Positions 1-6,002 of a stretch of DNA of 6,101 nt are shown one piece after another. The first letter of the stretch is position 1. Each line of letters begins with the position of its first letter. This stretch comes from Ignavibacteriales bacterium (GTDB lineage Bacteria > Bacteroidota > Ignavibacteria > Ignavibacteriales > Melioribacteraceae). A program made the position numbers and the translations under genes. Under the pieces are notes generated by a model. That model was not told where the DNA came from and made no database searches. It saw nothing but the letters and a program-made list of their open reading frames with translations. Location of the stretch: the NCBI GenBank assembly GCA_027080245.1, contig JALWSN010000300.1, positions 1 to 6,101 of the forward strand, read 5' to 3'.

Positions 1-235
1 GATAAATGAAGTATCGAGGAGACCGCAAGAAAAAAATATTTTAATTTTGACTAAATTCAAATAAATCGAACCTTATTTTTTAATTCAAAACTTAATAACT
101 CAAAACTCGTAAAGTCCTAAAAACCTTATTAGCTTATTTTTATTGTAAACTCTGTAAGCATTTAAGTGAAAAAAAGCCTTGTTCAAAATCCATTCATCCA
201 TCAATGCATTCATCCTGCTATTTAATCCTCGACAA

Positions 236-284
236 AAAGCAAAGACTTGGTCCCATTAAAAAACATGTAAATGTAAAGCAAAGA
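236..284. repeat. Pair of 10-base direct repeats
   Basis: AAAGCAAAGA occurs at 236-245 and again at 275-284, 39 bases apart. Similarity continues for a few more bases (CTTGGT versus TTTTGT). The tandem ATGTAA ATGTAA lies just before the second copy. No function is evident; this could be decayed duplicated sequence or chance in A-rich DNA. Confidence 0.35.
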
Positions 285-293
285 TTTTGTAGA

Positions 294-341
294 GCGGATT
301 GGTTTTTCGCCCTGCAACCAGTGGGGCGAAAAACAATCTGC
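294..341. repeat. Large imperfect inverted repeat (hairpin)
   Basis: The left arm at 297-312 (GATTGGTTTTTCGCCC) is complementary to 324-338 (GGGCGAAAAACAATC) except for one bulged G. Pairing extends outward through 294-296/339-341 with one G-T wobble. It also extends inward through two G-T wobbles and a C-G pair at 315/321, leaving a 5-base loop AACCA. No T run follows either arm, so it is not a standard intrinsic terminator. It resembles the dispersed palindromic repeats (REP-like) found between genes in many genomes, but that identity is an inference. Confidence 0.6.
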
Positions 342-423
342 GAAATGCAAGTAATCATCCCCACTCATCCATGCGTCTATTTGTTTATCCTCTCCAGGCA
401 AATCCTGCAGAATGCGGGAGTAG

Positions 424-437
424 TATGACTTGTCATA
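424..437. promoter_or_regulatory. 14-bp palindrome, possible operator
   Basis: TATGAC and GTCATA form a perfect inverted repeat around a central TT. The size and symmetry suit a dimeric DNA-binding protein, but no matching promoter or adjacent gene start was found, and a chance palindrome is possible. Confidence 0.25.
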
Positions 438-494
438 ACAAATATTGAATCTTTGAAGGGTTAACTCTTCAGGGTTTCTCCCGGAAACAATATT

Positions 495-525
495 AAAAAA
501 CCCCCGACAACCGGGGGCTTTTTTT
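495..525 (-). terminator. Intrinsic terminator of htpG, bidirectional
   Basis: CCCCCG (501-506) and CGGGGG (512-517) form a perfect 6-bp GC stem around a 5-base loop. Seven T follow on the plus strand (519-525), and six A precede the stem on the plus strand (495-500), giving six U in minus-strand RNA. It starts just after the htpG stop codon at 524-526, so it most likely ends the chaperone operon. It could also stop plus-strand transcription coming from the left. Confidence 0.9.
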
Positions 526-2422
526 ATTGCTTAATCTTCAAATACCAACCGCTTGAATCGGCAAGCAGCTTGTTAATTTCGCTTACTAATTTGTGAGGGT
601 CTTCCAACGAGCCGTCCAACAGTAACGACGCACCGTACAACTGCTCGGTTGCGTGTTTAATGTATTCGTCGTTGGAATCTTTCTTGAATATTTCAATTAA
701 ATTACGAATTAGCTTACTGTCCGGGTTAATTTCCAAAATCCTTTTGTCCGGCTCAACGTTTTGATTTGCTAATTTCAATAGCTTTTTCATCGAACTCGAA
801 ATTGCGTCGTTTGAATTAACAAGACAAGCGGGACTGTCGGACAACCTTTTCGATTCAACAACATCTACCACTCTGTCGCCCAAAATCTTTTTCATCTTTT
901 GCAACAGACTGCTAAAATGCTTCTTGTCGTCTTTGCTTAACTCTTCGGTTTCCTCGTCGGATTTTTTAACGTCTTCCAACTTTTCCAGTTTCTTTAAGTC
1001 CGCAGTATCCACGGATTTAAATTCGTAATCTTTGTACTTCCTGAGGGAAGAAACCACAATTTCGTCCACCGGTTCAAACAAATAAAGCACTTCCACGCCT
1101 TTCTTTTTGAAAATCTCCAAATGTGGATCTGCTTCGATTGCCGAGCGGGAAGAACCCACAGCGTAGTAAATTTCTTTTTGGTTTTCCTTTAATCTCCCCA
1201 CATATTCGGAGAGGGAAGTAAGCCCTTTTTCGTCCTCATTAGCCGAGGAGTTGAACCTTAAAAGTTCCATGAACTTTTCCATGTTAACAAAGTCCATGTA
1301 ACCCAATTTAAATACTTTTCCGTGCTCTTTCCAAAATGCTGCATACTCCTCGGGAGAATTTTCAGCCTTATCCTTCAGGAATGAAAGAACGTGGTTAGTA
1401 ATGCTGCTAGCGATTTTGTTGAAAATTGTATTTTCCTGAAGCGTCTCGCGTGAAATGTTCAGCGGCAGATCTTCCGAATCCACAACGCCTTTTACAAAGC
1501 TCAAATATTCTGGCAGTAAATCTTTATTCTTGTGTTGAATTAAAACCCGCTTGACGTACAAGTCCAATCCGTAATTTTCTCTGTCCATCCAAAAGAACTC
1601 GTCCGCTTTTTTAGGAATGAACATCAGCGCATTAAACTGAATTGGCGCGTCCACGGATTTATGAATAATGAACATCGGTTCATCCGTGTCGTAAGTAAGG
1701 AACTTGTAAAACTCAACATATTTTTCTTTTGAAATGGAAGTTTTGGGCTCGCGCCAAATTGCGCTGATTGTGTTGATTTTTTTCTTGCCCAAATAAATAG
1801 GAAAGGAGATGAAATTTGAATGTTTTTTAATGATGCTTTCAAGCCTGTATTTTTCCGCAAATTCTTTAGCATCATCTTTCAGATGAATTTCAATCGACGT
1901 GCCACGTTTTAACGGCTCATCCAGAGTTTCAATTTCGAAACTGCCGCCGCCATCCGAGCGCCACAGGCAAGCCTGCTCGCCTGGTTTGTAGGATTTTGTT
2001 TTAATTACAACCTCCTTTGCCACCATGAAAACGGAATAAAATCCAACGCCAAATTTTCCGATAATATTCGTTGCATCTTCCTTGTTTTGAGAAAGCTTCT
2101 TCAAAAATTCCGCCGTGCCTGATTTTGCAATCGTTCCGATATTTTTAATCAAATCCTTTTTGCTCATTCCAATTCCCGTGTCGGAAACGGTAAGCAAATT
2201 TTTCTTCTCGTCGAAATCAATGTGAATCTCCAGAGGCAAGTCCTTGTCGGCAACTTCGCTGTTCTTTGTCATTTCGAATCTTACTTTATCCAGTGCGTCG
2301 GAAGCGTTGGAAATAAGTTCGCGCAGAAAAATCTCCCTGCTTGTGTAAAGCGAGTTTACAAGAATGTCCAGCAACTGGTTGATTTCCGCTTTGAACTTAA
2401 ATTTCTCCTTGGTTTCGTTCAT
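524..2422 (-). CDS. htpG: Chaperone HtpG (bacterial Hsp90)
   Basis: This encodes a 632-residue cytoplasmic Hsp90-family chaperone, an ATP-driven dimer that remodels late-stage clients together with the DnaK system. The N-terminal GHKL ATPase domain shows E35 and N39 in FLRELISNASDALDK, the DTGIGM box (81-86) and the lid glycines GKFGVGF (122-128), followed by RGTSIEIHL (173-181). The middle domain carries NISRETLQE with R325, the expected gamma-phosphate-contacting arginine. The C-terminal dimerisation domain covers about 510-632. There is no MEEVD tail, as expected for a bacterial form. Length is close to the usual 620-640. ATG is chosen because AAGGAGGA lies four bases upstream (2427-2434). 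It is the last gene of the cluster, 53 bases after the J-protein gene, and is followed by a strong terminator. Nothing looks truncated or mutated. Confidence 0.98.
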   Translation of the reverse strand: MNETKEKFKFKAEINQLLDILVNSLYTSREIFLRELISNASDALDKVRFEMTKNSEVADKDLPLEIHIDFDEKKNLLTVSDTGIGMSKKDLIKNIGTIAKSGTAEFLKKLSQNKEDATNIIGKFGVGFYSVFMVAKEVVIKTKSYKPGEQACLWRSDGGGSFEIETLDEPLKRGTSIEIHLKDDAKEFAEKYRLESIIKKHSNFISFPIYLGKKKINTISAIWREPKTSISKEKYVEFYKFLTYDTDEPMFIIHKSVDAPIQFNALMFIPKKADEFFWMDRENYGLDLYVKRVLIQHKNKDLLPEYLSFVKGVVDSEDLPLNISRETLQENTIFNKIASSITNHVLSFLKDKAENSPEEYAAFWKEHGKVFKLGYMDFVNMEKFMELLRFNSSANEDEKGLTSLSEYVGRLKENQKEIYYAVGSSRSAIEADPHLEIFKKKGVEVLYLFEPVDEIVVSSLRKYKDYEFKSVDTADLKKLEKLEDVKKSDEETEELSKDDKKHFSSLLQKMKKILGDRVVDVVESKRLSDSPACLVNSNDAISSSMKKLLKLANQNVEPDKRILEINPDSKLIRNLIEIFKKDSNDEYIKHATEQLYGASLLLDGSLEDPHKLVSEINKLLADSSGWYLKIKQ

Positions 2423-2459
2423 TTACTCCTCCTTAAAAAATTCAACAATATCAAAAATT

Positions 2460-2467
2460 CAAATATA
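2460..2467 (-). promoter_or_regulatory. Possible -7 element upstream of htpG
   Basis: Read on the minus strand this is TATATTTG, which matches the TAnnTTTG -7 consensus of Bacteroidota primary sigma factors. It lies 38 bases before the htpG start in an AT-rich gap. I found no good TTTG -33 partner at the expected spacing, so this may be chance. If real, it would give htpG its own promoter within the cluster. Confidence 0.18.
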
Positions 2468-2475
2468 GGTTAAAA

Positions 2476-3423
2476 TTAAACGGAATATTTCTTTTGAAGT
2501 TTTTTAATCAGCTCCTCGTCCTCGCGGGAAATATTTTTCGGCGGTACCACGTTTAGTTTAATTAACAAATCCCCGCGGGCGTTGCTATTATTGCCCAAAG
2601 GCATGCCCATGCCTTTAATCCTCAATATTTTAGAGCTTTCCGAACCAGCGGGAATTTTAACGGCGATTTTTTTGCCGTCGAGCGTGCGTAATTTTTTAGT
2701 TGTTCCCAGCGCAAGACTAAACGGGTCAATGTCCATCGTGTAATACAAATCGTTTTCAACGCGTTTGAAATAAGGGTCGTCGGCAATTTTAATTTTTAAG
2801 TACAAGTCCCCGCGTTCGCCGCCATTAATTCCTTCTCCGCCTTGATTTTTAATCCTCAATTTTTGTCCGTCCTGCACGCCTGGGTTAATCTTTAGCCTGA
2901 TTTTATTTCCGTTTACATTTAAAATTTTTGTAGTTCCGTTAATGGCTTCAGAAAGCGTTAATTGCAATTCGGATTCGTAATCCTGTCCTTTAGTAGCGGT
3001 AAAACTTGCGTTTGTAAAACCGTTGAAATCATGCCCTGCGGTTCGGGTTCCGAAATCTCCGAAAAACATTTTAAAGAAATCCGAAAATCCGCCGATGTCG
3101 CCAAAGACGTCATTCAAATTGCCGTGAAAGCTGTAAGTTCTTTGTCCACCTCCGGCAAAATTCTTGAACCAGTCCTCATTAAAATTAGCATTCTGGTAGT
3201 ACTTCCAATTGTTACCCAACTGATCGTATTTTTTCCTTTTTTCTTCGTCGCTAAGAACTTCGTAAGCTTCAGTAATATCCTTGAATTTTTCTTCGGCGTT
3301 TTTATCACCCGGATTTCGGTCCGGGTGATATTTCAACGCCAATTTTCTGTAAGCCTTCTTAATCTCTTCCTTTGTCGCATTCTTATCTACGCCTAATATT
3401 TCATAATAATCCTTGAATTCCAT
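2476..3423 (-). CDS. cbpA: Class B J-domain co-chaperone (CbpA/DnaJ type)
   Basis: This encodes a 315-residue Hsp40 co-chaperone that stimulates DnaK ATPase and delivers unfolded clients. The J domain spans about 3-68, with the HPD motif at residues 33-35 and helix II KKAYRKLALKYHPD. A Gly/Phe/Asn-rich linker follows at about 72-140, including GGFSDFFKMFFGDFG. The two beta-rich C-terminal substrate-binding domains cover about 148-295 (DYESELQLTLSEAINGTTK; RGDLYLKIKI; RGDLLIKLNVVPP). There is no CxxCxGxG zinc-finger region and no cysteine at all, so this is class B, CbpA-like, rather than canonical class A DnaJ. The symbol rests on this architecture. dnaK and grpE are not in the window, which also argues against the housekeeping dnaJ. 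The start lies 15 bases after the protease stop codon, which suggests translational coupling. Confidence 0.95.
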   Translation of the reverse strand: MEFKDYYEILGVDKNATKEEIKKAYRKLALKYHPDRNPGDKNAEEKFKDITEAYEVLSDEEKRKKYDQLGNNWKYYQNANFNEDWFKNFAGGGQRTYSFHGNLNDVFGDIGGFSDFFKMFFGDFGTRTAGHDFNGFTNASFTATKGQDYESELQLTLSEAINGTTKILNVNGNKIRLKINPGVQDGQKLRIKNQGGEGINGGERGDLYLKIKIADDPYFKRVENDLYYTMDIDPFSLALGTTKKLRTLDGKKIAVKIPAGSESSKILRIKGMGMPLGNNSNARGDLLIKLNVVPPKNISREDEELIKKLQKKYSV

Positions 3424-3432
3424 TCAACCGAT

Positions 3433-3440
3433 TCCTCCTT
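3433..3440 (-). promoter_or_regulatory. SD of the J-protein gene, overlapping the protease stop
   Basis: The minus strand reads AAGGAGGA nine bases before the ATG at 3423. Its first two bases (3440 and 3439) are the last two bases of the TAA stop (3441-3439) of the HtrA gene. Ribosomes ending the protease would therefore stop on top of this site, an arrangement typical of coupled translation. Confidence 0.8.
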
Positions 3441-4947
3441 ATAATGTAAAGGCTACAAAAAACTTTCTGTCTCCTCGTTGAACTCTTAAAAGAACAGTAT
3501 CGCCCTTCTTCAAATTTTTAACCAATTTATTAAACGAAGCCATGTTTTTAACTCTGTGATGATCAATAGCAATTATTACATCGCCGTTGGCAAGTCCAAC
3601 TCTTGCTGCTTCGCTGAACGGTTTTACGTCGATGATTATTACTCCTTGCAAATCGGGATTGACGCCGTATTTTTTAGCCGTTTGACTGTTAATTGGCGCT
3701 ACGTTAAATCCAAAGAGTTTGTCCAATTTTTGTTTTGAAGTTTTGGAAAGTTTTTCTTCGCTGAGTTCCCCAAGTTTAACCGTAATTACTTTCTTTTTAC
3801 CGTCGCGCAAAACAGTTAATTTTACTTCTGTTCCGGGCGGTGTGGAGGCTACTAAAATTCTAAATTGTGTGCTGTTCTTAATTTTTCTGCCGTTGAATTT
3901 AATCACTACGTCGCCCGCTTTAATTCCGGCTTTGTCAGCAGGACCGCCTTTCTGAACGTCAGCAATTAAAGCGCCCTGAACGTTCGGCAAGTTCATTGCC
4001 TCAGCCATTTGAGAAGTAATATCCTGAATGTAAGCGCCAAGGAATCCGCGAATTACCTTTCCGTGTTTTTTAAGTTGCTCCATTATGGATTTGGCCATGT
4101 TAATCGGAACGGCAAGCCCTATTCCCTGAAAACCTCCGCTTTGCGTGGCGATTGCGGCGTTGATGCCAACAACTTCACCGCTGAGATTTACCAGCGCTCC
4201 GCCGGAATTGCCCGGATTAATTGCCGCATCGGTTTGAATGAAATCTTCGTAATCGGCTAATCCGAAGTTCGATCGACCCTTTGCGCTTACTATTCCGTGC
4301 GTAATTGTGTGCTCAAGATTTTTGCTAAGCGGGCTTCCGATTGCCAGAACAATTTCGCCTATTTGCAATTTGTCGCTGTCGCCAAGTTTTGCGGCGGGCA
4401 AATTTTTAGCGTCAATTTTAATAAGGGCAATGTCCGTTTTGGGATCCCGCCCTATTATTTTAGCGTCGAAAATTCTTCTGTCGCTTAATTGAACTTTTAA
4501 TTTATCCGCTTCTTTTACAACGTGGTTGTTTGTTAAAATGTAACCGTCCGAGCTAACAATTACTCCCGAACCCATTCCTTCCTGAATGAACTTTTTTATT
4601 TTGGGCTTAGCTTGATGTGGGTTGCCGAAAAACTGTCCGAAAAAATCCTGAAAAGGATCGTTGCCGAAAAACGGGTTAAATTCGTTGTACCGAACCTTGT
4701 AAACTTTTTCGGTGAAGACCGTAACAACAGTTGGCGTAACGGCTTTGGCAACAGCCACGAAAGCGTTGTTCAAATCCTGCAATGTATTTAACGGGCGTTC
4801 AGATGCTGTTTTCAAAGTGTCTATTGAATATTCCTTTGCAAAAACTTCCGGCGAGGTTGCTTTCGTAAAATTCGAAAATACCAGAGCTCCTGCAATAATG
4901 CCAATCAAAATTAAAACAAATCCGGGTAATTGATATTTCTGTTTCAT
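3439..4947 (-). CDS. htrA: Do/HtrA-family periplasmic serine protease
   Basis: This encodes a 502-residue DegP/DegQ-type protease-chaperone that degrades or holds misfolded envelope proteins. One N-terminal hydrophobic segment (about 7-27) is a signal peptide or membrane anchor, with no clear cleavage site. The trypsin-like domain carries the catalytic triad H142 (TNNHVV), D172 (KTDIALI) and S248 (NPGNSGGAL). It also has a Phe-rich LA loop (about 90-108), as in DegP. Two PDZ domains follow, at about 300-392 (carboxylate loop RGFLGAYIQD) and about 408-502 (LFGFNVAPI). I start at the ATG at 4947, not at a TTG 12 bases upstream, because the GGAGG (4953-4957) lies five bases before this ATG and overlaps that TTG. 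The gene sits between cytoplasmic chaperone genes, so shared stress control is likely. All catalytic residues are present. Confidence 0.96.
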   Translation of the reverse strand: MKQKYQLPGFVLILIGIIAGALVFSNFTKATSPEVFAKEYSIDTLKTASERPLNTLQDLNNAFVAVAKAVTPTVVTVFTEKVYKVRYNEFNPFFGNDPFQDFFGQFFGNPHQAKPKIKKFIQEGMGSGVIVSSDGYILTNNHVVKEADKLKVQLSDRRIFDAKIIGRDPKTDIALIKIDAKNLPAAKLGDSDKLQIGEIVLAIGSPLSKNLEHTITHGIVSAKGRSNFGLADYEDFIQTDAAINPGNSGGALVNLSGEVVGINAAIATQSGGFQGIGLAVPINMAKSIMEQLKKHGKVIRGFLGAYIQDITSQMAEAMNLPNVQGALIADVQKGGPADKAGIKAGDVVIKFNGRKIKNSTQFRILVASTPPGTEVKLTVLRDGKKKVITVKLGELSEEKLSKTSKQKLDKLFGFNVAPINSQTAKKYGVNPDLQGVIIIDVKPFSEAARVGLANGDVIIAIDHHRVKNMASFNKLVKNLKKGDTVLLRVQRGDRKFFVAFTL

Positions 4948-4952
4948 TCCAT

Positions 4953-4957
4953 CCTCC
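4953..4957 (-). promoter_or_regulatory. SD that fixes the htrA start
   Basis: The minus strand reads TTGGAGGATGGAATGAAA. GGAGG lies five bases from the second ATG, which opens MKQKYQLPGF followed by the hydrophobic anchor. The in-frame TTG overlaps the GGAGG and has no site of its own. The intervening out-of-frame ATG reads ATG GAA TGA and stops at once. Confidence 0.85.
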
Positions 4958-4962
4958 AATTT

Positions 4963-5031
4963 TTAATGCGATTTCGGCTGCTTATACAGGGCTTCTTTCA
5001 ATATTGTTGCGTTTCTTGTCTCAAAATTCAT
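4963..5031 (-). CDS. Possible 22-residue mini-ORF between hsp20 and htrA
   Basis: An ATG two bases after the third Hsp20's TAG opens a 22-codon frame, beginning MNFETRNATILKEALY, that ends in TAA at 4963-4965, just before the htrA SD. I recognise no family in it, and no clear SD precedes it, so translation would depend on reinitiation after the Hsp20 stop. It fills most of the 86-base gap and could be a coupling leader for htrA. A chance frame is at least as likely. Confidence 0.2.
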   Translation of the reverse strand: MNFETRNATILKEALYKQPKSH

Positions 5032-5033
5032 AT

Positions 5034-5462
5034 CTATTTAATCTCAATGTTCTTAATATTTTGAACGTTCGCTTCGATTTTTGGTAAACTTACAATTAAT
5101 TCGCCGTCTTTTAATTCCGCCTGAATTTCGGATTCGCTAATGTTTTCGGGCAGGGAAAACTCCCTGTAAAAATTTCCAAAACTTCTTTCAATTTTGTGAT
5201 ATTTAAAAATAGGATTTTCGAATTGAAGTTTTCTTTGCCCGCTTACAATCAGTTTTCCGTTTTTAATTTTAATTGAAATCCCGTCTTTCTTTACTCCGGG
5301 CAAATCTATTTTAAATTTGAAATAATTAACGTCCTCGTACACGTCCGCGGCGGGCATCCAAAAACTTTTGCTTTGCTTTCTGCTCCCTTTATTGAATAAT
5401 GATTCATTATTCGAAAAATACTCTTCAAACAAATTTTGATTTTCTTCGAACGGGAAAATCAT
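5034..5462 (-). CDS. hsp20: Small heat-shock protein, Hsp20 family (third in cluster)
   Basis: This encodes a 142-residue ATP-independent holdase that binds unfolding proteins in the cytoplasm and keeps them refoldable. The alpha-crystallin domain spans about 33-128. It opens with SFWMPAADVYEDVNYFKFKIDLPGV and includes SGQRK, the core RSFGNFYREFSLPENI and the DGELIVSLPK strand pair. The C-terminal IxI-type anchor is I139-E140-I141, at the extreme end. The N-terminal arm (1-32), rich in Phe, Asn and Glu, differs completely from the neighbouring Hsp20. Length is normal for bacterial Hsp20. AAAGGAGGTT (5469-5478) lies six bases before the ATG and nearly matches the full 16S tail complement. That site can pair with upstream sequence (see the hairpin at 5472-5498), and a terminator-like hairpin separates this gene from the previous one, so its expression may be set separately. 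Confidence 0.96.
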   Translation of the reverse strand: MIFPFEENQNLFEEYFSNNESLFNKGSRKQSKSFWMPAADVYEDVNYFKFKIDLPGVKKDGISIKIKNGKLIVSGQRKLQFENPIFKYHKIERSFGNFYREFSLPENISESEIQAELKDGELIVSLPKIEANVQNIKNIEIK

Positions 5463-5471
5463 TTTGCGAAC

Positions 5472-5498
5472 CTCCTTTTTAAAAAAGAAAAATAGGAG
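5472..5498 (-). promoter_or_regulatory. Candidate SD-sequestering hairpin (RNA thermometer-like)
   Basis: In minus-strand RNA, CUCCUAUUUUU (5498-5488) can pair with AAAAAGGAG (5480-5472), which holds the SD of the Hsp20 at 5034-5462. The stem has nine pairs, a two-base UA bulge and a 7-base U-rich loop. A weak AU-rich stem that hides the SD of an Hsp20 gene is the arrangement of ROSE and fourU thermometers, which are established for this gene family. It shares bases with the stronger terminator hairpin, so both cannot form at once. Function is inferred. Confidence 0.4.
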
Positions 5499-5519
5499 AG
5501 AAGAACTCTCTCCTATTTT
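5481..5519 (-). terminator. Intergenic terminator or attenuator between hsp20 genes
   Basis: The arms 5489-5501 (AAAATAGGAGAGA) and 5507-5519 (TCTCTCCTATTTT) are perfectly complementary over 13 bp around the loop AGAAC. Minus-strand RNA then continues with a U-rich tract (UCUUUUUU, 5488-5481). The stem contains the TAG stop (5515-5513) of the upstream Hsp20. The downstream Hsp20 starts only 27 bases beyond the hairpin with no visible promoter, so partial read-through (attenuation) or use as a 3' stabilising stem is more likely than full termination. Confidence 0.75.
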
Positions 5520-5971
5520 ACTTTCACCTCAATTTCTTTCGGTTTGGCTTCTTCGGCTTTTGGAATTGTAATGGTCAACGAGCCGTTTTTGAATTCCGCT
5601 TCAATTTTGTCTTCCAGAATTTTTTCGGGAAGCGAGAACGAGCGGAAATACTTGCCGTAAGCTCTTTCGATTCTGTGGAAAGTAGCGTCTTTGCTTTCTT
5701 TTTCCTGTTTCCTTTCGCCGCTTATTTGCAATTCGCCGTTTACGTAGCTAATCTTAACGTCCTTCTTGTCAACCCCAGGTAAATCCATTTTCAACACATA
5801 TTTGTCGTCATGCTCAACAATGTCAGTAAGCGGCATCCAAACTGCGTTTTCGTATTCGTCCTCGCCATCGTCGCCAAAGCCGAAACGCGAGCTTAAAGAG
5901 CTGAACAATCTGTTAAATTCTCTTTCCATGTTTAACAATTCTTTTGCCGGATTCCATTTTACTAATGCCAT
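5513..5971 (-). CDS. hsp20: Small heat-shock protein, Hsp20 family (second in cluster)
   Basis: This encodes a 152-residue Hsp20 holdase. The N-terminal arm begins ALVKWNPAKELLNMEREFNRLF, the common opening of the bacterial class A-like Hsp20 group, followed by a Ser/Phe stretch and an acidic insert GDDGEDEYE (33-41). The alpha-crystallin domain spans about 43-137, with VWMPLTDIVEHDDKYVLKMDLPGV, SGERK, RAYGKYFRSFSLPEKI and KNGSLTITIPK. The C-terminal anchor is I147-E148-V149, an IxV variant. AGGAGG (5980-5985) lies eight bases before the ATG, which supports this start. The gene follows the partial Hsp20 by 31 bases. Its TAG stop lies inside the terminator-like hairpin. Compared with the Hsp20 at 5034-5462, the core is clearly homologous but the N-terminal arms are unrelated, so the two may bind different clients or co-assemble. 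Confidence 0.97.
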   Translation of the reverse strand: MALVKWNPAKELLNMEREFNRLFSSLSSRFGFGDDGEDEYENAVWMPLTDIVEHDDKYVLKMDLPGVDKKDVKISYVNGELQISGERKQEKESKDATFHRIERAYGKYFRSFSLPEKILEDKIEAEFKNGSLTITIPKAEEAKPKEIEVKVK

Positions 5972-6002
5972 AGCTCTTCCCTCCTATATTTGTTAAACAT
6001 AC

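Larger units (their letters stand above)
1..494. other. Non-coding region downstream of htpG
   Basis: No convincing gene lies in this stretch. It is AT-rich with stops in all frames, apart from an unconvincing plus-strand frame at 204-428. The first 200 bases are low-complexity A/T sequence, including the 8-mer TCAAAACT at 85-92 and again at 100-107. Further on are a 10-base direct repeat (236-245 and 275-284), CATTCATCC at 191-199 and 207-215, a large imperfect hairpin (294-341), and small hairpins at 403-419, 424-437, 453-472 and 474-488. No tRNA, rRNA, CRISPR or transposase fragment was recognised. Confidence 0.7.

Noticed and set aside
2..64. Possible C-terminal tail of a plus-strand gene entering from the left (ends KNILILTKFK, then TAA)
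   Set aside because: Only 20 codons are visible in AT-rich sequence with no domain signal. An open frame this short is expected by chance, so it was not called.
191..395. Repeated CATCC-rich segments (191-230 and 355-395) as a CRISPR or tandem array
   Set aside because: The copies are short, unevenly spaced and diverged, with no constant repeat and spacer length.
204..428. Plus-strand open frame of 74 codons in the non-coding region
   Set aside because: It has no SD, unusual composition (Cys, His and Pro scattered), spans the large hairpin, and resembles no family. It is most likely a chance frame.
2962..3396. Plus-strand open frame of 144 codons opposite the J-protein gene
   Set aside because: It is fully antisense to a well-supported gene and has no recognisable domain, so it is a shadow frame.
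2476..3423. Class A DnaJ with zinc finger
   Set aside because: There are no cysteines in the protein, so the CxxCxGxG repeats are absent; class B fits.
5972..6002. CIRCE or sigma-32 type promoter in front of the complete Hsp20
   Set aside because: The 31-base gap contains only a good SD. There is no TTAGCACTC/GAGTGCTAA dyad and no paired CTTGAA and CCCCAT boxes here or in the other gaps.
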